64,000 nucleotides of DNA from Paenibacillus prosopidis (GCF_003337375.1 NZ_QPJD01000001.1:186001-250000); one strand, 5' to 3'; counted from the stretch's first letter, positions 7,869 through 15,796 are shown. Notes: generated from the letters alone by a model not told the origin. Translations and numbers: made by a program.

Positions 7869-9131
7869 GTGTATTGCCATCATTGCGGGAAAAAGCAGAC
7901 TGCAGATGCCGTATATTGCAGTCAATGCGGCAGGCAGCTCCTAGACGAGGATGCCGATGCTGCTATAGGCTCTGAGATGGCCGCCGGCCTATCGGAAACA
8001 GCCGCATCAATAGAGACTTCAATAGAGACCGAACCTTCAAATAGAGAAACGATTGTACCAAACGGGTCCCGGAAGCAGAGCGGCGGAGGTTCTGCATGGA
8101 CATGGTTGACGCCTATAGCGCTTGCTGTCGTTACGGCTTCTTCGGTATTTACTTACTATATTTATCAGTCGGGAATAAATGATGAAGTGATCAAGCTGCA
8201 AACGCAAGCGAAGACGGAAGCACTCGCTGGCAAGTATGCGGAAGCGCTGGCAACGCTTAAGGAAGCGGCAGATGCCCGGCCGGGTTTTGCTGCGATACAG
8301 GCGGATGCGGCAATTGTCGCGCACGCTGCGGAGCTGGAGCAGTCTGTTGCGGCTGCAGGCAAGAAGCTCGAGGAGCAGAAGCTAAGTGAAGCGGAGCAGA
8401 CGCTCGAGCAGGTAAAGGATGGGCTGAAGGGTCATAGTGAGCCGGTATATGCAAAGGTGAAGGAGCAGCTGGAAGCGTGCAGTTTGAAGCATAGCGTGAT
8501 GAAGCTGAAGGAGGAGCTGGCAGAGCTGAAGACGGTGGATGAGCTTGCTGCAAAGCTTAACGTCGCGAATCATTTAGATGGTGAAGAGGCGGCTGCTATC
8601 CGGGAACAGTTTGTGGCGAAAATCGTTGACGTAAGCTATTCGGAAGCAGAAGCGCTGCTGGAACAAAGAAATTATACGGACGCGCTGGACGTGACGGCCA
8701 GAGCGCTTGCTTTTGCCAAGGATGATGAACGTTTGACCGCGCTGGAGAAGCGAATTAACCAAGAACAGGCGCAATATGAGAAAACAGAGCAGCAGCGGCT
8801 GGAGCAGGCGATGCAAAAAGCGGCGGAAGAGGATTTGAAAAATCAGACGGCAGCCGTGGAGGTCGTTCATATAGAGACGACGCTTGATGAATTTGGTGAC
8901 CTTACGATAGAAGCTGAGCTGAAAAATGGAGCTACACGGCCGATTTATTCGGTTACGGTTGAATATACCGTCTATGACTCCAATGGGCTTGAAGTAGGCT
9001 CGGGCAAGGCTGAGGCAAGCCCGAATTACATTGAGCCGGGTGAGAAGATGAGCTTTACCGGAACGGTTTATGGCGTTCATGTTGAAAATACGAATGTAGT
9101 CGTTGATCATGCAACGTGGTACTTGGATTAA
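7869..9131 (+). CDS. Zinc-ribbon membrane protein with coiled-coil/TPR-like region and FxLYD domain
   Basis: Function unknown. GTG start at 7869, with GGGAG upstream; the second codon leads directly into a zinc ribbon CHHCGKK...CSQCGRQ (two CxxC, residues 3-21). Then an acidic linker, one membrane helix (about 78-98, WLTPIALAVVTASSVFTYYI), a long Ala/Glu/Lys-rich helical region (about 105-320) with TPR-like repeats such as GKYAEALATLKEAADARPGF and RNYTDALDVTARALAFAKDD, and a C-terminal beta domain of about 90 residues ending HATWYLD. The last is FxLYD-like (VYGVHVENTNVVVDHATWYL). Topology inferred: ribbon inside, the rest outside. The stop is 12 bases before the next gene, a trypsin-like protease, so the pair is one operon; a scaffold or sensor for the protease is a reasonable guess. 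Confidence 0.85.
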   Translation: MYCHHCGKKQTADAVYCSQCGRQLLDEDADAAIGSEMAAGLSETAASIETSIETEPSNRETIVPNGSRKQSGGGSAWTWLTPIALAVVTASSVFTYYIYQSGINDEVIKLQTQAKTEALAGKYAEALATLKEAADARPGFAAIQADAAIVAHAAELEQSVAAAGKKLEEQKLSEAEQTLEQVKDGLKGHSEPVYAKVKEQLEACSLKHSVMKLKEELAELKTVDELAAKLNVANHLDGEEAAAIREQFVAKIVDVSYSEAEALLEQRNYTDALDVTARALAFAKDDERLTALEKRINQEQAQYEKTEQQRLEQAMQKAAEEDLKNQTAAVEVVHIETTLDEFGDLTIEAELKNGATRPIYSVTVEYTVYDSNGLEVGSGKAEASPNYIEPGEKMSFTGTVYGVHVENTNVVVDHATWYLD

Positions 9132-9143
9132 GGGGGAGATGAG

Positions 9144-10262
9144 ATGAATAAACGAATTTGGATCAGCGTCATCGCATCTGCTTTTATTGTATGTGGAGGA
9201 TTTGGAGCGGCTCTGGCTGTCCATACGGAGGTGCCAAGCCGGCTTACGGGTAAGCCGATGATCGCTGTTGCCGAGCCGGGAAAGGCGAAGCCGCTTAAGG
9301 ATATTATTTTTGAGACGCAAAAGCTTGTCGTCATGATTGAGACGGATGACGGATCGCAAGGCTCAGGTTTTCTATATAATCTGGATGGTGATTTGATCAC
9401 GAATGCGCACGTCGTTGCCGGTTCCCGCAAAGTAAAAATTAAGACGGCTGACGCGCGCGAGCTGGATGGCGAGGTCATCGGCATTAGCACGGAGACGGAT
9501 GTGGCCGTCGTTCGTGTTCCCGGCCTGGCAGGTACGGAGCCGCTGCAGATTTCGCGTGACGAGAAGGCTGAAGTGGGGGACGAGGTGCTGGCTGTCGGCA
9601 GTCCGCTGGGATTTCAAAATACGGTAACGACCGGTATTATTAGCGGGTTAGGCAGAAGCTTTGAAATTGAGCCCTATCTTTATTCGGATTTGTATCAAAT
9701 CTCGGCGCCGATCGCACCCGGAAACAGCGGCGGGCCGCTCGTCGACCAGAAAACGGGAGAGGTGCTCGGTATTAACTCGGCCGGCTATGAGCAAGGCTCG
9801 ATCGGCTTCAGCATTCCTATTGCTAACGTTATTACGATTGCAGAGGGTTGGTCTAAGGAGCCCATGGATGAATTGCCGGAGCTTACGTTATCGGAAGAAC
9901 CGGATAACCTGGATGAAGAAGCGTCTGTTGAAGAGTTCGCCGATTATCTGGTTACTCATTTCTACGACAGCTTAAATAATGCCGATTATGTTTACGCATA
10001 TTCGCTGCTAGGCGGCAATTGGAAGGAAAGAACGAGCTACGAGAAATTCCGCGAAGGCTACTTAGGGACCCGCAATGTCGTCATTGATAATATGCACGTG
10101 AATGACAGCAGAGACGATAAAGCGACTGTCATCGCTATCATTTCAGTGGATGAGCGGGTTAATGGTGAATATGTGCTTAGCAAATATCAAGTGACCTATG
10201 AGGTCGGTTATGAAAACGACCAGCTGAAGCTGCTGAGCGGGAAAGGTAAGGCAATTAAGTAG
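9144..10262 (+). CDS. Membrane-anchored trypsin-like serine protease (HtrA-like, no PDZ)
   Basis: Extracytoplasmic serine protease of the S1C/HtrA group. An N-terminal signal/anchor (about 5-26, ISVIASAFIVCGGFGAALAV) is followed by the protease domain with a full catalytic triad: LITNAHVVAG (His), ETDVAVVRV (Asp) and APIAPGNSGGPLVD (Ser); oxyanion-loop residues are normal. HtrA proteins usually carry a C-terminal PDZ domain. Here the last ~110 residues (from about EEFADYLVTHFYDSLNNADY) look like an NTF2-like alpha/beta domain instead. SD AGGGGGAG precedes ATG 9144. Second gene of the operon with the zinc-ribbon/FxLYD protein; terminator at 10279. Substrate unknown. Confidence 0.9.
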   Translation: MNKRIWISVIASAFIVCGGFGAALAVHTEVPSRLTGKPMIAVAEPGKAKPLKDIIFETQKLVVMIETDDGSQGSGFLYNLDGDLITNAHVVAGSRKVKIKTADARELDGEVIGISTETDVAVVRVPGLAGTEPLQISRDEKAEVGDEVLAVGSPLGFQNTVTTGIISGLGRSFEIEPYLYSDLYQISAPIAPGNSGGPLVDQKTGEVLGINSAGYEQGSIGFSIPIANVITIAEGWSKEPMDELPELTLSEEPDNLDEEASVEEFADYLVTHFYDSLNNADYVYAYSLLGGNWKERTSYEKFREGYLGTRNVVIDNMHVNDSRDDKATVIAIISVDERVNGEYVLSKYQVTYEVGYENDQLKLLSGKGKAIK

Positions 10263-10278
10263 CTTTTATTGCAGGAAA

Positions 10279-10330
10279 AAGAGCAAGAACGAATCGTCCG
10301 GGGGAGACGAATGGTTCTTGCTCTTATATT
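10279..10330 (+). terminator. Terminator after the protease operon
   Basis: Perfect 12-bp arms AAGAGCAAGAAC / GTTCTTGCTCTT with a 23-base loop, followed by ATATTT. Its end overlaps the repeat element starting at 10324. Confidence 0.65.
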
Positions 10331-10385
10331 TCACCGCGAAACATAAGCTGCGCCTCCAAAGGACGGCAACAGCCGTTTGCGCTTG
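10324..10385. repeat. 60-bp dispersed element, copy A
   Basis: Begins TTATATTTCACCGCGAAAC, a 19-mer identical to bases 53904-53922, and shares AAGGACG and AGCCGTTT-n-CGCTTG further on. It can fold: TTTC-ACCGC-GAAA as a small hairpin and CGGC-aaca-GCCG inside AAGCtGCGC/GCGCTT. On the minus strand a 21-codon frame (MASANGCC... ending in FRGEI) crosses it. This frame is not conserved in copy B, so I do not call it a gene. Confidence 0.7.
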
Positions 10386-10394
10386 CCATATAGT

Positions 10395-11135
10395 CTAATT
10401 TTCTTCTATTCCTTCTTCTATTTCTTCTTCATCCACACGATAGAACGGATTGTAGATGAGCTGAAGGGCAACGGAGTCATTGCGCTGAACCGGGTAATTA
10501 AGCAACGACGGCGGAAGGACACGGCCATTGAGCTGCAGCTGATAGCTTATATTGCCGCCGATCGGTACGCCGCTGACGGAAGCAATTTGACCATTGAAGG
10601 TGAAACGAATGACACCTGTACCAGCAAGAGCCTGATAAATCGTTAAGCCTGGACGGAAAGGAACACGATATGCCTGCGTTACATTAGGGAACGTTCTTCC
10701 GCCGTTAATGACGACCGTTACAAAAAATGGCTGCCCCGGGAACGGAAATGGTACCGGATAAGGAACCGGGTACGGGAATGGGAACGGAAACGGCGGCGGT
10801 GGCGGCGGGAACGGCCCTGGTCCTGGAGGGAATGGCCCTGGTCCTGGAGGGAACGGCCCTGGTCCTGGAGGGAACGGTCCCGGCCCTGGAGGGAACGGCC
10901 CTGGTCCTGGAGGGAACGGCCCTGGCCCTGGAGGGAATGGCCCTGGCCACGGCGGGAACGGCCCTGGTCCCGGGAACATTCCTGGTCCTGGGAACATGCC
11001 TGGCCCACCCGGTCCGCCTTGTCCAGGCATGAGCATGCGCGGTCCACCGCAGCCGCAATCGCTGCCTGCACGTGCCAATTGCCGCTGATTCGCGGCAATT
11101 TGTTGCTCGTTAGCGTGATCGTAAGTATACTCCAT
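10395..11135 (-). CDS. Collagen-like Pro/Gly-repeat protein with C-terminal ubiquitin-like (DUF4430-type) domain
   Basis: Probable spore-surface protein; function inferred. ATG 11135 is 13 nt after AAGGAG; a TTG at 11147 sits only 1 nt from it. Of 246 residues, the first ~45 are polar with a CGCGG motif and no signal peptide. Then come two GPGMFPG units and eight 7-residue units GPFPPGP (one with W, the last running into PPPPP), then alternating PFPFPYPVPYPVPFPFPG, then a folded domain of about 90 residues (TVVINGGRTFPNVTQAYRVP, LTIYQALAGTGVIRFTFNGQ, SYQLQLNGRVLPPS) and an acidic tail. The Pro-rich units are Gly-X-Y only in part, so a true triple helix is uncertain. The 21-nt DNA repeats are nearly identical, suggesting recent expansion. 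A sigma-K-like promoter at 11185 supports mother-cell expression. Confidence 0.85.
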   Translation of the reverse strand: MEYTYDHANEQQIAANQRQLARAGSDCGCGGPRMLMPGQGGPGGPGMFPGPGMFPGPGPFPPWPGPFPPGPGPFPPGPGPFPPGPGPFPPGPGPFPPGPGPFPPGPGPFPPPPPPFPFPFPYPVPYPVPFPFPGQPFFVTVVINGGRTFPNVTQAYRVPFRPGLTIYQALAGTGVIRFTFNGQIASVSGVPIGGNISYQLQLNGRVLPPSLLNYPVQRNDSVALQLIYNPFYRVDEEEIEEGIEEN

Positions 11136-11184
11136 GCAAGCACTCAATCTCCTTCACGAAACAAATTAGGCATATATCCTGATG

Positions 11185-11212
11185 TATCCTATGCGGCATA
11201 TGCCTATCGGGT
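11185..11212 (-). promoter_or_regulatory. Sigma-K-like (late mother-cell) promoter for the collagen-like gene
   Basis: On the minus strand: AC (11212-11211), 17 bases, then CATAGGATA (11193-11185). This fits the B. subtilis sigma-K pattern AC - 16/17 - CATAnnnTA. The start point would fall about 40 nt before the ATG at 11135. Elsewhere in the 11136-11434 spacer I see no gene, only two similar short strings TAACGGGAA and TAGCGGGAG about 60 bp apart (11339 and 11401). Confidence 0.5.
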
Positions 11213-11434
11213 GTACGGAAGGATTGATGAATACGGAAACGGCTGTTACTCATCTATTTACGTTGAACTATTAGCATTGAATAAAATGAAAAGGAAAAGC
11301 TCCGTCTATTTTTCATGTTACGATGTTTGTGTTTGAGTTAACGGGAATTTCTCCCTCTGATTCGGCACGTAGCCCGCTCAAAAGTGGTTTTTTGTTAGAT
11401 TAGCGGGAGATTTTCCAGTAAAATATCGGCCAAC

Positions 11435-11472
11435 ACAAAAACGGCGCTGCCTCATGAGAGGACAGCGCCGTT
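11435..11472 (-). terminator. sodA terminator
   Basis: Perfect 10-bp arms AACGGCGCTG / CAGCGCCGTT; on the minus strand followed by TTTTTGTG. Confidence 0.8.
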
Positions 11473-11486
11473 CTAGATAAACGATA

Positions 11487-12098
11487 TTATTTTACAGCTG
11501 CTTCGTAACGTTTGCTCACTTCATCCCAGTTAACTACGTTCCAGAACGCCGCGATGTAGTCAGGGCGTTTGTTTTGGTAGTTCAGGTAGTAAGCGTGCTC
11601 CCAAACGTCCAGTCCGAGGATTGGCGTTTCGCCTTCCATGATCGGGCTGTCTTGGTTAGGCAAGCTGTATACTTTCAATTTGCCGTTTGCAACTGCAAGG
11701 AAAGCCCAGCCGCTGCCGAAACGGGTTGCAGCTGCCTTTGCGAAGTCAGCTTTGAAAGTATCAAAGCCGCCAAGCTCGCTTTCGATTGCCGCTGCAAGAG
11801 CGCCAGTTGGTGCTCCGCCAGCGTTTGGTCCGATAGTTTCCCAGAACAGGCTGTGGTTAGCGTGTCCGCCGCCGTTGTTGCGGACAGCAGTACGGATAGC
11901 TTCAGGAACGCTAACTAGATCGGAGATCAATTCTTCGATCGATTTGTTTTGCAATTCAGGAGCGGATTCAAGAGCTGCATTAAGGTTAGTAACGTATGCA
12001 TTATGGTGACGACCGTGGTGGATTTCCATTGTAGTCGCATCGATGTGCGGCTCAAGTGCGTTGTGCGCGTAAGGCAAAGCAGGTAATTGATGTGCCAT
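11487..12098 (-). CDS. sodA: Superoxide dismutase [Mn/Fe]
   Basis: Converts superoxide to peroxide and oxygen in the cytoplasm. The 203 residues match the usual SodA size. Metal ligands are visible: His in [17 protein letters not shown], His in [15 protein letters not shown], and Asp and His in [19 protein letters not shown]. The motif [10 protein letters not shown] is the Mn/Fe-SOD signature. SD AGGAGG lies 8 nt before ATG 12098. Monocistronic: promoter at 12137, terminator at 11435. A second, fused SOD is encoded 5 kb away (16972-18060). Confidence 0.97.
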   Translation of the reverse strand: MAHQLPALPYAHNALEPHIDATTMEIHHGRHHNAYVTNLNAALESAPELQNKSIEELISDLVSVPEAIRTAVRNNGGGHANHSLFWETIGPNAGGAPTGALAAAIESELGGFDTFKADFAKAAATRFGSGWAFLAVANGKLKVYSLPNQDSPIMEGETPILGLDVWEHAYYLNYQNKRPDYIAAFWNVVNWDEVSKRYEAAVK

Positions 12099-12136
12099 TG
12101 TAACAGCCTCCTAATTATATGTAGTTATCCAAAACC

Positions 12137-12165
12137 ATTATCCCTTATCCGATCGAATAAATCAA
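12137..12165 (-). promoter_or_regulatory. Putative sodA promoter
   Basis: On the minus strand TTGATT (12165-12160), a 17-base spacer and GATAAT (12142-12137), about 39 bases before the ATG. Confidence 0.55.
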
Positions 12166-12297
12166 CATTATTGTTTCAAAAGTCGGGGAATAGATTTTTA
12201 ATCGCTTTAACCTGCAATAGGGTATCTCACCGGCTCTAAAATTATGCGAAAAGTGAAGACGTTAACCTAGATTTAACAAAAAAAGCGACAAAATGAA

Positions 12298-12325
12298 TGA
12301 AAGCGCTTAATATTAAGCGCTTTCA
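12298..12325. promoter_or_regulatory. Perfect 28-bp palindrome with cre-like halves
   Basis: TGAAAGCGCTTAAT followed by its exact reverse complement. Each half matches most of the CcpA cre consensus (TGWAANCGNTNWCA) except the last two bases. It lies between the divergently transcribed sodA and acetyltransferase genes, in a 350-bp AT-rich spacer (12099-12451) with no gene. No U tract follows either way, so an operator is more likely than a terminator. Confidence 0.4.
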
Positions 12326-12451
12326 GGAGATAATCGATGATTTCTTCAATTTTTTTAAGGAATATTAAAGATACAAGCAGGATTTCGTTAAATTTTGTCG
12401 TAATATATATTAAATGCAGCACTATGACATGGTATAGAAGGTGTAAATTTA

Positions 12452-12874
12452 ATGAATGTTCGTTCCTTCCAGTTGTCCGATTACAGACCAATTACAGCAC
12501 TGCTTGAAGATGTTCTTACTGAAGACTGCTACGAACAAACGATGGAAGCTTTTGCCCGCCAATTGTCATGGGACAGTGATTTAGTGTTAGTCGCTGTCGA
12601 ACATTCAGAGATTGTCGGCATGATTATCGGTACGATTGATAATAACAAAGGTTATTATTATCGAATTGCAGTATCACCTCTCCATCAAAGGAAAGGGATC
12701 GGCAAAGCGCTCGTTCAAGCATTACGCCAACGCTTCGAGCAACGTCATGTCACAAAGATATTAATTACCGCGGACGAGCACAATGAGCCGGTTTTGCCGC
12801 TGTATGAGTCGATGGGGTACGCCGCAAACGACTTCTTCAGAGCTTTTCAGAAACTAGCTATTGTTACAGGTTAA
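12452..12874 (+). CDS. GNAT-family N-acetyltransferase
   Basis: Acetyl-CoA-dependent N-acetyltransferase, 140 residues, a single GNAT domain. Seen: VALVEHSE-type strand (LVLVAVEHSEIVGMIIGTID), the acetyl-CoA motif A YRIAVSPLHQRKGIGKALVQ (Q/RxxGxG/A = QRKGIGKA), and motif B ILITADEHNEPVLPLYESMG. Substrate unknown. The start ATG 12452 has only a weak SD (GAAGGTG). Stand-alone gene between sodA and the DUF402 gene. Confidence 0.9.
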   Translation: MNVRSFQLSDYRPITALLEDVLTEDCYEQTMEAFARQLSWDSDLVLVAVEHSEIVGMIIGTIDNNKGYYYRIAVSPLHQRKGIGKALVQALRQRFEQRHVTKILITADEHNEPVLPLYESMGYAANDFFRAFQKLAIVTG

Positions 12875-12984
12875 CGCGAACTTTACTGCATTATGAATTG
12901 TCGCAGGGCATATCTGCATCGCCATTGCTTTTGGCGGTGAGATATGCTTTTCTTATTACTATATACTTTTACAAGGAGAACGGG

Positions 12985-13542
12985 ATGGAACGATATCGGC
13001 ACTTTGTCATCAAAAGCTTCAAACATAACGGTCACATTCACCGTACATGGCAGCAGAATTGGCTGGTTCCGGATGGGCTGCTGGCTGCTGAGCATAGAGC
13101 GGAAGCCATGACTGTTCTCATTAACCGTCAAACGCCGATTCAAGAATCCGACGGGAAAATATGGATAAGCCGCGTTCCTGCAGTCTCCTTTTTTATACCA
13201 GGCAAGTGGTTTAATGTCGTTGCGTTGCTGGAGGAGGGGGGCGTTCGTTATTATTGTAACGTCGCTTCTCCGCCTTATTTGCAAGGGGATGTATTGACAT
13301 ATATCGATTACGATTTAGATGTTATCCGCACGGCGGATGGCGAACGGTTCGTTGTCGATCAAGACGAATACGAGCTGCATAAAGCAGCCTATCACTATCC
13401 AAAAATGGTTAATGACAAGGTTCAGGAGGGGCTTGATGCGCTTCTGCTAAGGATCGATCAAGGACAGGCCCCTTTTCAGGATAATCAAGTCATTCTCTAT
13501 TATGAGGAATGGCTGAGACATAATGATGAGGTGAATGCATGA
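12985..13542 (+). CDS. DUF402 nucleoside tri-/diphosphate phosphatase (Ntdp-like)
   Basis: Cytoplasmic protein of the DUF402 family; the characterised Staphylococcus member hydrolyses nucleoside tri- and diphosphates. ATG 12985 is chosen because AAGGAG lies 6 nt before it; a 29-codon upstream extension to 12898 has no SD. It has 185 residues. Seen: WFNVVALLEEGGVRYYCNVA, SPPYLQGDVLTYIDYDLDV and VVDQDEYE, whose acidic residues are the family metal-binding site. It overlaps the signal peptidase gene by 4 bases (ATGA), so the two are translationally coupled. Confidence 0.9.
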   Translation: MERYRHFVIKSFKHNGHIHRTWQQNWLVPDGLLAAEHRAEAMTVLINRQTPIQESDGKIWISRVPAVSFFIPGKWFNVVALLEEGGVRYYCNVASPPYLQGDVLTYIDYDLDVIRTADGERFVVDQDEYELHKAAYHYPKMVNDKVQEGLDALLLRIDQGQAPFQDNQVILYYEEWLRHNDEVNA

Positions 13543-14153
13543 GCTTGCTTGAACGGGATATGGAATTGGACGAGAAGAAGGCAGGTAAGGACAGTCCGTC
13601 TTCTATGGAGTCATCCACTAATCGTTCCGAATGGCGCACAGAGCTGTTTGATTGGCTAAAAACTTTTGCGATCGCTTTTGCAGTCGTAATGGTTTTGCAT
13701 TTTTTCGTGTTTAACCTGTCGACTGTTGAGGGACACTCCATGGAACCGACGCTAACGGAGAACGAGTGGCTGTTCGTCAATAAATGGGCTTATCTTGTCG
13801 GCAAGCCGAAGGTTGGGGATGTCGTTATTTTGAAGGAGCCGGATACGGGCGCTAAAGAGAAGAAGTTTCTTGTTAAAAGGGTAGTCGGCGTTCCCGGAGA
13901 CCGGATTCAAATTCATAACAAGCGTCTGTACCGAAACGGCGAGCTGGTGGAAGAGCCTTACACAGATTCTTTAATCGAAGATATGAGCTACGGGCCGGAA
14001 GTGATCAGTGAAGGACATTATTTCGTTATGGGAGATAACCGGCATGCAAGGGCCAGCTTGGACAGCAGGTCATTTCACGCCGTTCCGGATGAGCTGATTA
14101 ACGGCAGAGCCGATTATATATTGTGGCCTTACAAAGAATTCAGAGCGCTTTAG
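13539..14153 (+). CDS. lepB: Type I signal peptidase
   Basis: Membrane protease that removes signal peptides from exported proteins. It has 204 residues: a cytoplasmic N-terminal segment of ~40 residues, one membrane helix (about 45-63, FAIAFAVVMVLHFFVFNL), then the outer catalytic domain. The Ser-Lys dyad is visible: GHSMEPTL (Ser) and FLVKRVVGVPGD (Lys). Box E reads GDNRHARASLDSRSFHAVP, with RHARASL where NNSKD is usual; the essential DSR is kept. Gram-positive sipS-like size. Starts inside the DUF402 stop. Confidence 0.95.
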   Translation: MSLLERDMELDEKKAGKDSPSSMESSTNRSEWRTELFDWLKTFAIAFAVVMVLHFFVFNLSTVEGHSMEPTLTENEWLFVNKWAYLVGKPKVGDVVILKEPDTGAKEKKFLVKRVVGVPGDRIQIHNKRLYRNGELVEEPYTDSLIEDMSYGPEVISEGHYFVMGDNRHARASLDSRSFHAVPDELINGRADYILWPYKEFRAL

Positions 14154-14170
14154 GGATTGCTTACGAAGCT

Positions 14171-14194
14171 AGGTTTGCATTCGCAAACCTTTTA
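14171..14194 (+). promoter_or_regulatory. Hairpin directly before the rnhA ribosome-binding site
   Basis: AGGTTTGC-attc-GCAAACCT followed by TTTT, then AGGAGG. The 18 bases from GTTTGC to CCTTTT, plus the following A/GGAGG, recur at 50519-50544 before the AraC-type gene. Could be a weak terminator of lepB, or could affect access to the SD. Confidence 0.6.
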
Positions 14195-14206
14195 GGAGGA
14201 TTAACG

Positions 14207-14641
14207 ATGAAGGACGTTATGATCTATACGGACGGCGCTTGCTCCGGCAATCCGGGACCAGGCGGCTGGGGAGCGGTTTTGTTTTTTGGGGCTCATCAGA
14301 AGGAGATCTCAGGAGGCGAGAAGCATACGACGAACAACCGGATGGAAATTCAAGCGGTTATCGAAGGGCTGAAGCTGCTGAAGGAGCCTTGCCAGGTAAA
14401 GGTGTACAGCGATTCGGCTTATGTCGTTAATTGTTTCCAGAAGGGCTGGATTAACGGCTGGCTGCGCAACGGGTGGAAAAACAGCAAAAAGGATCCGGTC
14501 GAAAACCAGGATTTGTGGAAAGAGCTTTGGGAGCTTATGAATAAGCATAAGGTTGAATATGTGAAGGTAAAGGGCCACAGCGACAATGAGTGGAACAATC
14601 GCTGTGACGAGCTTGCTCGTGAAGCGATCAAAAGGTTGTAA
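14207..14641 (+). CDS. rnhA: Ribonuclease HI
   Basis: Cleaves RNA in RNA-DNA hybrids. ATG 14207 follows AGGAGG by 8 nt; a 28-codon upstream extension runs through the leader hairpin and is not used. The 144 residues match E. coli type RNase HI in length. The four catalytic acidic residues are visible: YTDGACSGNPG (Asp), NNRMEIQAV (Glu), YSDSAYVVN (Asp) and WNNRCDELA (Asp), with the active-site His in KGHSDNEWN. The basic handle region GWLRNGWKNSKKDPVEN is present. It lies 3 bases before queG, so probably one operon. Confidence 0.97.
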   Translation: MKDVMIYTDGACSGNPGPGGWGAVLFFGAHQKEISGGEKHTTNNRMEIQAVIEGLKLLKEPCQVKVYSDSAYVVNCFQKGWINGWLRNGWKNSKKDPVENQDLWKELWELMNKHKVEYVKVKGHSDNEWNNRCDELAREAIKRL

Positions 14642-14644
14642 ACG

Positions 14645-15796
14645 ATGACAGACCGGTGGGCAAAGCTGAAGGAAGAAATGATTCAGGCAGCACCTAGCCT
14701 TGGCATAGATAAAATCGGAGTCGCTTCCGCCGATCCGTTCGTTTCATTAAAGCAAGTATTGCTTCGCCATCGCGAGCTGGGGAGGGAGTCCGGTTTTGAG
14801 GAGCCGGACATTGAGAAACGGACGAATCCTGCGCTTTTATTCGAGAATCCGCAATCTATTATTGCAATTGCAATTGCATATCCGTCGAAGCTGACGAATC
14901 CTCCAAAGTCCGAGCCTGGGGCAAGACGGGGGATTTTGTCGCGTTCAGCTTGGGGAGAGGATTACCACCGCGTGCTGCGCGACCGGCTGGCGAGGCTTGA
15001 GGCGTGGCTGCGCGAGCGTGTTCCGGAGCTGCGTGCGGAAAGTATGGTCGATACAGGCGCTTTGTCCGATCGTGCCGTCGCCGAGCGTGCGGGTATCGGC
15101 TGGAGCGCGAAAAACTGCGCTGTCATTTCGCCGGAGCTGGGCTCATGGATTTACCTTGGCGAGATGATTACGAATATACCGTTTGCGCCGGACGAGCCTG
15201 TAACAGAAGGTTGCGGCTCATGTACGAAATGTATTGATGCCTGCCCGACGGATGCGCTTGTCGGTCCAGGGCAATTAAATTCCAGCCGGTGCATCTCTTT
15301 CGTCACTCAGACGAAGGGCATGGTATCGGACGAGCTAATGCGCAAAATCGGGAACCGATTGTACGGCTGCGATACGTGTCAGACCGTATGCCCGGTTAAC
15401 CGCGGCAAAAACTGGACGCATCAGCCGGAGCTGCAGCCCGATCCGGAGGTTGTAAAGCCATTGCTCGTGCCATTGCTTACGATTGGCAACAAAGAGTTTC
15501 AAGCCAGATACGGCCACACCTCCTCCGCTTGGCGCGGCAAGAAGCCGATCCAACGGAATGCGGTTATCGCCCTCGGCAACTTTAAAGAGGCGAGCGCCGT
15601 GCCGGATCTCATTCGCGTGCTCGAGCAGGACTCGCGGCCCGTGCTGAGAGGTACAGCTGCGTGGGCACTTGCGCGAATCGGCGGGGAGCAAGCAAAAGCG
15701 GCCCTGCTTTCCGCGTCAGGCAAGGAGAGAGACGAGGAAGTTCGGACATCCATTTCGAATGCGCTTGAGCAAATAGCTGAGCTCCCGAAAAAGTAG
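14645..15796 (+). CDS. queG: Epoxyqueuosine reductase
   Basis: Last step of queuosine synthesis: reduces epoxyqueuosine in tRNA anticodons, using cobalamin and two 4Fe-4S clusters. It has 383 residues. The N-terminal cobalamin-binding region carries the typical LGIDKIGVAS and SMVDTGALSDRAVAERAGIG. Both ferredoxin motifs are there: GCGSCTKCIDACPTDAL (about 190-206) and YGCDTCQTVCPVNRGK (about 240). The C-terminal ~70 residues are a HEAT-like repeat (VPDLIRVLEQDSRPVLRGTA), as in Gram-positive QueG. Starts 3 nt after rnhA with AAAGG as SD. Confidence 0.95.
   Translation: MTDRWAKLKEEMIQAAPSLGIDKIGVASADPFVSLKQVLLRHRELGRESGFEEPDIEKRTNPALLFENPQSIIAIAIAYPSKLTNPPKSEPGARRGILSRSAWGEDYHRVLRDRLARLEAWLRERVPELRAESMVDTGALSDRAVAERAGIGWSAKNCAVISPELGSWIYLGEMITNIPFAPDEPVTEGCGSCTKCIDACPTDALVGPGQLNSSRCISFVTQTKGMVSDELMRKIGNRLYGCDTCQTVCPVNRGKNWTHQPELQPDPEVVKPLLVPLLTIGNKEFQARYGHTSSAWRGKKPIQRNAVIALGNFKEASAVPDLIRVLEQDSRPVLRGTAAWALARIGGEQAKAALLSASGKERDEEVRTSISNALEQIAELPKK

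Noticed and set aside
8574..9359. 261-residue antisense frame across the zinc-ribbon and protease genes
   Set aside because: No ribosome-binding site and no protein family features; both sense genes are strongly supported.
10324..10385. c-di-GMP-I riboswitch
   Set aside because: Some likeness in the string GACG-GCAA-AGCC, but the conserved GCAAACC and tetraloop parts are missing.
10727..11032. Repetitive frames opposite and beside the collagen-like gene
   Set aside because: They arise from the 21-nt repeats being open in several frames.
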